Positions 11,477 through 21,265 of a stretch of 64,000 nucleotides of DNA are shown here, one piece after another. Every line of letters starts with the position of its first letter. Positions within the stretch are counted from its first letter, which is position 1. The DNA comes from Calliopum simillimum (lineage: Eukaryota; Arthropoda; Insecta; Diptera; Lauxaniidae), in assembly GCA_951812925.1 (NCBI GenBank), contig OX638370.1, forward strand, positions 102,934,897 through 102,998,896. Direction: 5' to 3'. The position numbers and the translations under genes are program-made. The notes below the pieces were generated by a model. It was not told the DNA's origin. It was given only the letters and a program-made list of their open reading frames with translations, and searched no databases.

Positions 11477-12206
11477 TTACCATTTGTGGCAGCTTCCATC
11501 CTTTTCATAATGATGATGCTTTTTCCTACACGTGCACATATTGGGAAGATAACAGTAGCCATGTGGACCGCAATCTCTAAAATAGTATCCAATAAGAAAA
11601 TAAGCATGAAATTGAAGTCTACATTGAGCGAACTTACTGCTTACAAACGGGCGTACAGAGTTGACCAAAAATTGCCGTAGTGCGTTGATAACCTTGAGCA
11701 CAAACGCATTGCCCACTTCCAATACACTGCCCAAAAGAGCATTGCCTTAAAAAATTTAGAAATAAATGAATTCTTAATATAAGTTCACTTTTCTTCAAAA
11801 GACAACATTCTGCTCACCCTCTGCAACGATCAAGCAATCGTACATATTTTCGACACCTTCTTGCTACTGCATCAAATACTAAGCCCTTGGGACACACACA
11901 CAAACCACTAGTCGCACAATATCCGCCAGCACTATTGCAACCTGTTTGGCACTGAAGTGCACAAGTCAAGCCACGGTCAAAAGAAGCCACGTAGAAGCCT
12001 TCACAAGGACAGATGCCATCTTCAAAACAGACATTGTCGCGACAGCGTATTGGACAACGCGAGACGCACTTTCGTGTATTGATGATCAGCATTTCATAGT
12101 CGGAACATGGAACTATCGTAGAAACACTTGTCGCCGACACGCTAAATGTTGAAAAAGCGACAACAAACACCTTGAGGATTCGAAATATTCGTTGATAAAT
12201 TGACAT
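11477..12206 (-). CDS. Secreted Nimrod-B-like protein with EGF/NIM repeats
   Basis: Three minus-strand exons, 11818-12206, 11638-11745 and 11477-11576, join across introns of 72 bases (donor gtgagc, acceptor tttttaag) and 61 bases (donor gtaagt, acceptor attttag). The joined frame is 597 nt, 198 aa, ending GSCHKW. The start at 12206 is followed by a signal peptide (residues 1 to ~26, hydrophobic VFVVAFSTFSVSA). The mature part is cysteine-rich with about four EGF-like modules. The last, CTPVCKQDCGPHGYCYLP then NMCTC, fits the Nimrod (NIM) pattern CxPxCxxxCxxxGxCxxPxxCxC closely. No membrane segment follows, so it is a secreted NimB-type rather than a receptor. NimB proteins belong to the fly immune/phagocytosis gene cluster (established); the specific orthologue is not determined. 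Confidence 0.8.
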
Positions 12207-12922
12207 CTTGTACGTGCGACTGGAAGAAGCTTGTTTAGTGATCGGTGCCAGTTAAATGGGCATTTCAGCAATCTATACAAAATGAAAAAGAGCAAACGAT
12301 CTGAATGAATGATAGTGAAAGTGCTACAGTTTACTTTGTTATTTCAATCCAGCATTTCATGACCGACATTACATTACACAATTGTGTGCTTTAGCTATTT
12401 GAACGGAACGATAAAATTGCATCATAACAGCAAATCTCCAGTAGAGTGATGTCAGTGCTGTATTCATAAACCCAAAGATAACACAATATCAGCTGTGTTT
12501 TTGGACTCATGTACGGCGACGAATGCATCTCGAAATGAGCGCGCCGCGTTATCAGCGGCGCTGCTTATGGTAAACGCAGATGCTTACAGTTCTCGTCAAT
12601 TTCAATTTCAGTACATAGACCGACGAATCATCTCGTCTCCGTGTTGTTGTCGGTAATGGATTTAAGTTTCTGGAAATACTCGCATATGAATATCGTAGCC
12701 AAAGAAAGAGGCTAGGGCGTCGTAAGTGTGTGAATCTAAAGCAAAGATGTATTTCAAAGATGAATGAAGAAAACCAACAGCAACAACAACGCAAACTTAT
12801 TTCTCATTAAAAAAAAAAATGCCAACATCCCGATGAGAAACAAAAGTTTTTTTTTCATTCGAAAATTATAGATCATGCCTTTGAACAGGTATATGAAGTA
12901 AAAGCAAGTTTGAAATCTATAT
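12207..12922. other. Upstream region of the Nimrod-like gene
   Basis: Should hold the minus-strand promoter. I could not fix a TATA box or initiator. Several antisense short ORFs here have no recognisable content. Confidence 0.35.
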
Positions 12923-13347
12923 CTATATATTAATACGTAAGACAAAAATTTGTCCTACCTTTTTTACTATATTAGAAATGGAATACGACTTTGAATTATA
13001 CACCATTAGAAAGGTATTTGTGTGTTAATGTGCACAAAGTTAAAATTATTTTAATATTTTGCCATTAAGCCAGGTAAAATAAAATGCAAATTTTTCAATA
13101 TTAACAACGACAACATACGCGGTCACACAGAGCTGAAAAGAGGATAAAACACAAAGAGAAAGACAAAAAGCTGACTGACTTCATGTCTTTTGTTTTCTTT
13201 TCGTTTCACATTTGTTATTGTAATAGGGATGATAAGTGAGCTTTTCTATTTTGTACCAAATAGTAAAAAAAAAGGACTAAAAGTGTTCAAAAAGTACCAA
13301 AATTATGTAATACATTTGTGATCGAATTTTGAACAGTCGACGATTCT
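12923..13347 (+). repeat. 420-bp interspersed repeat, copy 3
   Basis: Full-length copy from ctatatattaatacgtaag to tcgacgattctag. It is immediately followed by copy 4 in the same orientation. Confidence 0.85.
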
Positions 13348-13770
13348 AGTATGTATTAATACGTCAGCCAAAAACTTGTCCATATTTTTTTACTATGTTA
13401 GAAATGGAGTACGACTTCAAATTATACACCATTAGAACTAAATTTGTGTGTAAATGTGCACAAAGTTAAAATTAATTTGACTTTGAGCCAGGTAAAATTG
13501 AATACAAATTTTTCAATATTAATCACAACAAAATAAATGGTCACACAGAGCTGAAAAGAGGATACAGCACAAAGAGAAAGACAAAAAGCATTGCATGACT
13601 TCATGTTTTTTGTTTTGTTTATATTTCGCTTGAACTATAGTACACCAGTGATGATAAATGAGCTTTTCTATTTCGTACCAAACAGAACAAAAAGTACTAA
13701 AAGTGTCCTAAAAGTACCAAAATTATTAAATACATTTAAGGTCGAATTTTGACTACTAGGCGGTTCTTGC
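13348..13770 (+). repeat. 420-bp interspersed repeat, copy 4
   Basis: Starts gtatgtattaatacgtcag and ends near actaggcggttcttgcc. It abuts copy 3 head-to-tail with no spacer, as in tandem rolling-circle insertions or serial insertion at the same target. Confidence 0.85.
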
Positions 13771-13887
13771 CTGTATAATTAGCCCAGTAGACTCAAACTC
13801 TAAAAAGTCATGTGTTGAAAAAAGTTAGATCCTTCACTTTTTAAATGACAATGCCTTTTGTAGCTCAGGAAATTTTTAATACAAAAG

Positions 13888-14115
13888 ATGTTTTTTTTTT
13901 TGGATGTTTTCATTTTTAGATATTTTTATTTTTGGATGTTTTTTTTGGATGTTTTTATTGGATATTTTTTATGGGATGTTTTTATTTTTGGATCTTTTTT
14001 TTTTGAATATTTGTTTTTATTGGATGTTTTTATTTTTGGATGTGTTTTTTTTTTTTTGGATTTTTTTATTTTCGGAGGTTTTTTTGGATGTTTTTTTTTT
14101 TGGATATTTTTGAGT
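13888..14115 (+). repeat. T-rich minisatellite (ggatgtttttatttttggat units)
   Basis: Roughly 14 irregular units of ttggatgtttttattt. The two overlapping ORFs here translate only the repeat (FLDVFIFG-like) and are not genes. Confidence 0.85.
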
Positions 14116-14159
14116 GGAGTCCACTAGATAATACTGATTTGAAATTCAAATATATAATT

Positions 14160-15240
14160 TAATAACTATCTTTCTCACTAGGTATCGCCCGATAGACATC
14201 TCCGAAGACATTCTAGTGTTGGCGTTATGATCGTGCGCAATGCAGTGCGCGCGGTGGTGCGGCAAAGAACCACTCGATCGAGTGACTATTTCTTGGGCGC
14301 CACAACACAACAAACACATAGTGAAGCAACCTCCTTCAAGAGTCATCATCATCATAGTTTGTGCTAAGTTGAAAAGAGTGATGCGGGGTGCGGTGCGGAA
14401 GCTCCAATTGAGTTCGTGCATGAAAATAATTAAAATTGAAATTCAGAATCCAAAAAATAAAGGGGGGAACTGCGAGTAGAATCACACTCACCGCTGTTGG
14501 ATGGAGTTACTCATCGCTCTTGGGTGCTGTTTGCTATCGTTGTTACTGTTGCTCACTTTCAAGTTAAATATGTATGTTATTCCCGAAGCAGCGGCGGGCG
14601 GACTGTCGTATCATATGGAGTTCAGTTTTGTGCGGTGATGCGGGGTGGATGCCATATGGATTGGTGGCGGGCAATTCAAGAATGGTTGTTGGCACTGCAG
14701 CGGCAGCGGCAAAGTGTTGGTTGGTTGAATGGATGGCTGGCTAGCTGATTATATGGCGAACTGCGGTTATTTCGCTGTAATGTTTTGAATTTGTTCAGTC
14801 TTTCGGTGGCCATCGGCGCGTTAACAAGCATTTTTTTTGAGTATTTCGCGTTGGCGAAGATTTCGCCTACTAGAGCGAGTATAACAGCAACAGCAACAAC
14901 AACAAAAACGGGATCATATAAAAAAAGGGTCGCCCCTTGCAGTGGCAGTGAATGAGTGTGTGAAGAATTTTGAAATCGGTTTAACAATAAAATCGGCTTA
15001 GAAAATATCCAAAATTATGAGCAACTGTTGCTGAAATCGAGAGCAGATTTTATGGCAGCAACAACAACAAAAAGATTGGCGATCGAACAAAAATATCTAA
15101 TATTTACATACATAAACGGATACTAATTATACACATACAAACAACAACAAATTGTAAGCAAATTATATACAAATATCATAAATATGTATGATTTGCACGC
15201 AAGTGCAGATCCACCATCGTAGTTATATCTGACATTCAGT
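14160..15240 (+). promoter_or_regulatory. Candidate promoter / 5' exon region, GC-richer than surroundings
   Basis: Relative to flanking DNA this stretch is richer in G+C, with repeated gcggtgcgg-type words, and CAA/CAG runs near 14885-14910 and 15055-15070 typical of fly 5' leaders. The nearest plus-strand gene is the LHFPL2-like gene, whose first coding exon begins at an acceptor (21225). It therefore has at least one upstream non-coding exon, which may lie here. This is inference; no TSS was located. Confidence 0.25.
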
Positions 15241-16044
15241 GGTTGAATTCAAATTTTATTCATTCAGTTCAGTTTTTTTGGTTTTACTCTTAATCTACCC
15301 TGGCGGCGAACTCACCCTCCACTGATATTAAAATGTACATTTGGTTTTTAACATTTACAAAACTAAAAGTCCACATCATTGCCTTCTTGAACCGACAATT
15401 CGTCCGTCTGTTTGTCTACTCAACTCCTAGACAGGCATCGACATACCAGCCGCACCCCATTTTTGCGCGGCATTCCTGACTGACTGCTGCTTGCTTGTTG
15501 TACGTAATTCGTTTACGTACTCGCGTTCATGCCATGCAGTAGTGTATCTTATATCTGGTATCTGTTCGGTTATCCCACCACAAATGTGGTAGTGGTGCAA
15601 CAATAAATAGCAAAACGAAACAAATTAAAAATCCCCACAGCATGTGTAGGAAAAAACAAAAAACAGGCGCAACACCGCCGAGCCCAGTCTGTAAGAGTAG
15701 GAGGAGGACACAGCACTGGAGCGCCGGGGGAAGAGTTGGCATTCGCATTTTAGTTGGATGTTATATTAGAACACTCTTTGTTTGCTACCGGACATTTATG
15801 CTATGTTAATTTATGGTAAACAAAAACGATCAAATGACAGATCCACTGTCAACGCCACAACATGAATTTTTAAGGTGGCTCGAAAATAGTTTAAACATTT
15901 TTTTTTGGTCCGGTTATGGGAGAGGTGAAATATTTTGTATTTCAAATAAATGCTTTTTTGGAGCTAAGCATATAGATAAGAATTCAGTGTCACTAAGCGT
16001 TTTGTTGGAGTGCTATGTTACGCCATTTAAACATGTCGTATGTG
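15241..16044. other. Unassigned
   Basis: No recognisable protein or repeat boundary. Short ORFs on both strands lack domain content. Confidence 0.35.
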
Positions 16045-16053
16045 TAACATTTC

Positions 16054-16446
16054 GGCGCTAGGAAATATCGCCCAATGAAATAACGTCCAAACGAAACGTC
16101 GAAATTATTTTCATATGAATTTGGTTGATAAAAATTTTGAAAATAACAAGCAAAAATTAAAAAAAAAAACGAAATAATGCCCAAAAAATAAAATAACGTA
16201 ATTAACGCCCAAGATAAAAACGAAATAAAGCCCAAAAAAATGAAATAAAGCCCAAATTATTTTTGTTTTGGAAATAACGCCCAAAATCTATTTATATGAA
16301 AATAAATTGGGCGTCATTTAGTTTTTTTTTTAACGAAATAACGCCCAAAAAACGAAATAAAGCCCAAATTTTAGGCGTTATTTTGTTTTTGTTTTTGGGC
16401 GTTATTTCATATTTTTTGGGCGTTATTTCATTATTTCCTAACGCCC
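16054..16446. mobile_element. MULE-like fold-back element with 9-bp target duplication
   Basis: The 9-base direct repeat taacatttc sits at 16045-16053 and 16447-16455, exactly outside inverted termini ggcgctaggaaat (left) and ggcgttaggaaat (right, other strand). The 393-bp interior is almost entirely the word gaaataacgcccaaa, with variants gaaataaagcccaaa, in direct orientation on the left and inverted on the right. A 9-bp duplication is characteristic of Mutator-like elements (established); the class is inferred. Confidence 0.8.
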
Positions 16447-18531
16447 TAACATTTCATGTACCCAACGAATGTTTTTATTGCACATTTTGGAAAATTCAGC
16501 CAATATAGCAAAACTATTGAATTCGTCGTACCTGAATTAAAAAAGAACGGCCTGTCTCCTGTTTCTACAAAGAAAAGAGACATTTAAAACTACTTACCAA
16601 TAGCTGTGCTGTAAATCATATTGTTAAATGCTTCCCGTTTCCACCTGCCGAAATAGATTTATTTCTATCAGAAGCAGTGAAATTAAACTTGTCTTTCATT
16701 TTCTTCTTAATATTTTCTTCCATTTGCTTTGTGTTTATGCCAGTTGTCAAAATTCCAGGGGTGTCACTAGGTCAAAATTTGCCAAAACGATAGTTTGGTC
16801 AGTAACTATCGATAGTATGCATTCCAGTGAAAATTTTATAAGAAAAACATATGTTATAGGAAGTAAATTTAGTTAAAAATTTGTCCATATTTTAAACTTC
16901 ACCCACAGAATAAAAAATTGGCGTTTTTTTGATTTCATTTTGACATCCATGTTGCCAAGTTGTCAAAATCAAACGCATTTGAAGAAATGACAATAATGAT
17001 ACTGAAACATTGGTGTCGGTATTGTCCAAAGTATGAAAACGATCCTAAGCTGAAAAAATTAGTTTAAATAAGTACTATCGATAATCAGTCATGAACCATC
17101 GATAATCGCGATAGTGCGAGACTAACCAACTGACAGTCTTGACCTGAATTCCAGCAAAACTCTAGAGAAAGATCAGAAGAATGTACATATTAGGGTAGCA
17201 GACGAATGTTTAAATCGGAATCTCCAATATTATTGGCATCAACACATACATACTTATATGAATCAGAATTTGAAATACGGGAAACTACAGATTTTATACA
17301 ATCATTATGTACTTGTACATATGTTGTATCGCTTCTGTCCAATGTTTTGTTCGTGTCCGCATTTTGTATGGAAGAGTATGAGAAACGTGTGTTGTTTTTT
17401 GTTTCTCCCTACTACAGAAACAAAATCATGAACATGGGCAATAAATTTCAAGCATTAACGAACTATATATGGGCGAACATACGAAAGTGTGAAGCACTTG
17501 CTTTGCATTCCTCCTATACTCTGTAGTAACAGATTTGTACGTTTGGTGGGTACTTTTTGAACAATCTGTTTTACTTTCTGAATATAAGCATGCGTAGTAT
17601 CCTTTTGTTTATCAAAATATATCAAGGTTCTGTCTGAATCAAACTTAATTCTTAGGAACAAAAACTATTGGTCTAAGTGTTGTCTGGAAATAATTCTTTA
17701 CTGGATAGCTAGTCTTACCTGACCTTCTTCACTTAATACGAATATAAGACCAATCGTAATTCAGCATAGTACATAATAGGAAATGGATGTCATTCTCATC
17801 TAGAGCTGGGCACGGGCTGTTTTTTTTTTTCGTGGGCCGCGGTCCTTTATTCTTCGACGACGTGCTCGGGCCATGAAATCAAGTTTTGTGCGGGCTTCGT
17901 GCGTGCCCGGGCCTAACAACTAAGAGACCCGTAAATCACGGGAAGGTTGAGAAGCATAAGCTTGGAAAAAATTGTGTCCTCACATAAAAATATGTAAAAT
18001 AATGTATAAATGTTGGACAAAGAATGATAATGGAGTAAGTCAAATCAATCAGACGATTTGTCTTATTATGTATCTTTAACGGGCGACCTTGGTTTTCTAT
18101 AGTAAGTCTAGGTCTTCAGAGCTAACAAACAGAGATCGTATTAATATGGCAGTCTTTTCAAACCAAGCAGAAAATAATTACATATTCCTTAAAGTGTACT
18201 CTGTAGAACTTGCGAAATCTTCCCTGCAAATATCTGGAAGTTTTTTTACGGCATAAAGATAACCATATCAAAAGTAACATTGAAGACAAACGTATTATTT
18301 TGCTCAACTATTTTTATGGGTGATTCTCAGAAAATTGTGACATCTATTTCTTTTTTTATTTTATTCATCGGAGATATAAAATATGAAGACCTGGAATCGA
18401 ATAATGTTGAACAATTAAAATAAGGTTAACTTAGTTAATTTTTAGCATATTTTGAAAAATTAGGTAAAAATTTAGAAATTGGAGTAAACTTGACGAAAGA
18501 ATGTTAAAATGTTGGAAAAACAATAATACAC
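16447..18531. other. Unassigned, with TATCGATA-rich inverted segment
   Basis: Two blocks about 300 bases apart (near 16790-16825 and 17066-17135) carry actatcgatagt/atcgataa words in loosely inverted order and may be ends of an old element. A GC-rich patch (about 17806-17940, gggcacgggc ... gtgcccgggcc) has partial dyad symmetry. No supported gene. Confidence 0.35.
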
Positions 18532-18539
18532 AATGGTAT

Positions 18540-20036
18540 TAGAGCTGTCTGTTTCTGTACGAACGTTCGTACTCACGTGATCACGTACTTTAAAGGTACA
18601 AAATCACGTACCTCCAAATCACGTGAATTTGAGGTTCGCACAGGTACGTGAATTTGGTAAAGTTCGTACCTTTGATACGAACTTCGTACCTCGTACTTTT
18701 CGTACCTCGTACTTCGTACTTTTCGTACCCCATTTGAGATAATACGGATATGCCACGCCAACTATTTAACTATTGGTCGAAAAAAAATTTAACACGTTAT
18801 ATCTCAAAAACTATGGACGCTATTTCCATGAAATTTGGTAAGTAGGTGCTCCACATAATTAGCATCCGCTGACCAATAAGTGGGCGTGATCGGACAATGT
18901 CACGCCTACTTTTTAACGATTTGAAGAATTGGCACTTTAAAACGCTATATCTCTCAAAATATAAAAGCTAATTCGATGAAATTTGATAGGTAGCTGCGCC
19001 ACATAATTAGCATCCGCTGACCAAAAAGTGGGTGTGATCGGACAATGCCACGCCTACTTTTTAATGATTCGAAGAATGGACACTTTAAAACGCTATTACT
19101 CCTCAAATATCTATTTCGATGAAGTTAAAAATTACAATTATGTATGTATATTAGTTGGACAATTTTGTGAAAAGTATGAAGCAACCCTAAAAATACATTT
19201 GGAATTCTCAGCTAAATAAACTTTAGTTAGAAAGAAAATTTTACGAAAAAAAATGTGTCAGGTTTGTTTGGCAAGTGAAGAAACTTTGTTTAATCAGTTT
19301 TACTGCCACAGTTAGAAACTCATAAAAGAAAAGTGTAATTTCAGTCTAATTTTGTAAAAAAAACGAGATTTTAACACAAAAACACTTTGTCAAAAGTAGG
19401 CGTGGCATTGTCCGATCACCGAATCAGCGGATGCTAATTATGTGGAGTACCTATCTACCAAATTTCATCGAAATAGCTTTTATATTTTAGGAGATATAGC
19501 GTTTTAAAGTGCCGATTCTTTGAATCGTTAAAATGTAGGCGTGGTATTGTCTGATCATGCCCACTTTTTGGTCAGCGGATGCTAATTATGGAGCACCTAC
19601 CTATCATATTTCATCGAAATAGCTCGTATATTTTAGGAGATATAGCGTTTTAAAGTGCCGATTCTTTGAATCGTTAAAAAGTAGGCCTGGCATTGTCCGA
19701 TCACGCCCACTTATTGGTCAGCGGATGCTCATTATGTGGAGCTCCTACTTTCCAAATTTCATGGAAATAGCGTCCATAGTTTTCGAGATATAACGTGTTA
19801 AATTTTTTTTCGACCAATAGTTAAATAGTGGGCGTGGCATATCCGTATTATCTCAAATGGGTACGAAAAGTACGAAGTACGAGGTACGAAGTTCGTATCA
19901 AAGGTACGAACTTTACCAAATTCACGTACCTGTGGGAACCTCAAATTCACGTGTTTTGGGGTACGTGATTTCGTACCCCTGTTCATGAATTCACATACTC
20001 ACGTGTAGTACGAATTCACGTAATCCGACAGCTCTA
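18540..20036. mobile_element. hAT-like fold-back element with perfect 8-bp target duplication
   Basis: The 8-base duplication aatggtat lies at 18532-18539 and 20037-20044. The termini are tagagctgtc (18540) and its exact inverse gacagctcta (ending 20036). Both an 8-bp duplication and TAGAG-type ends fit the hAT superfamily. The arms (about 18540-19110 and 19395-20036) are inverted copies built of gtacgaacttcgtacctcgt-like words and of ~150-base sub-repeats containing gcggatgctaattatgtgga and the sentence gaaatttggta. The centre (19110-19390) is unique and non-coding. Non-autonomous, 1497 bp. Confidence 0.88.
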
Positions 20037-20044
20037 AATGGTAT

Positions 20045-21225
20045 ACGAGTAGTAAACATTTTTAAAATGTTGAAACTGGTGGATAGGAATTCTAATTGAT
20101 TATTGAATTAAATTAATTGAATACGTATAGTAATATAAAAAAAACCTTCTGGAGAATGCCACACTCTCGTATTCTTTACAAAATTTCTAAACTTTAAAAA
20201 ACATAAAACTCACCAACACTCACTTTCGAAAAACCAGGACTGACTGAGCTGAAAAAGAACTGAATCTCCTCTTTCCCTTCACGTTCAGTTCTCTTTTAAC
20301 TCAATAATTAAAAACAAAAATTACACTTACTTAGCAGAGATAAGACTAGAATGAGGGACAAACTTTTGTGCATGTCAATTCAATATGAATCAAATTACCA
20401 AAAAGTTAACACAAAAAAGTAGTAACTGAAATATATGTACATACATATATACTAACAAACACATATTCGTTTTCCTGAGAAAATTACGTAATATGCGAGA
20501 CTAGCAAGTACTAAGAAATGGTCTATGACAGACGGAGAATGAGTTTTTAGCACTATGTGTCATAATTTCATAGTAAAATATTTAGAAATATTTTTGTAAG
20601 CTTTTCGTTTAGAAGATCTTGTTAAAGTATCAGCATTGATAAGTTAAAATATCAAATTTTAAATTTAAACACAGTTTTGAGCCCCGGGACATGGAATGGT
20701 ACATTTTTCGGAGAATCACTCTGTAGGATGTTTCGACAGATCTTTGAAAGCTTAATTAATTCCAAATAAATAAGTTTCATTTAAATTGCAAATAAATAGA
20801 TTTTTTGGTCCACCCTTAATGATTGTCTAACGGATAGACCATCGACATAGATGATCAGAAAATACATACACTGAATTCCAACGACATGTAAACAACAACA
20901 ACAACAACTTGTTAGTAATGCTGGTCTTCTTGGACAAATATGTTTTATTACTTCCGCCATAACTAATATTCGTTTAGGGTACATTGCCCTTAACAAACTA
21001 ATTTATTGGTACTAATTAAGTTCATAAATTTGATTGAGTTCTCTTTCATTTTGAGCTTAAAAAGACCTACTTAAATGCAGCTCAGTAATTTATTATTGTT
21101 TTTAAGTATAGTAATTATTTAATTGACATATTGCGTGCATTAAGTCAACTTTATGAATAAACAGAAAATTCGTTTTTTTTTTTTCTAACCACATTCATTT
21201 TTCCTATGCTCATTTCCCTGTTTAG
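20045..21225. other. Intergenic upstream of the LHFPL2-like exon
   Basis: Contains a CAA run (20892-20909) and a polypyrimidine tract leading to the acceptor ccctgtttag at 21216-21225. No other feature seen. Confidence 0.4.
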
Positions 21226-21265
21226 ATCACAAATGTATTGAATACATCAACCAAATACCAAAAAT

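Noticed and set aside
13888..14127. Phe-rich ORFs (FLDVFIFG)
   Set aside because: Pure translation of a T-rich minisatellite in two frames.
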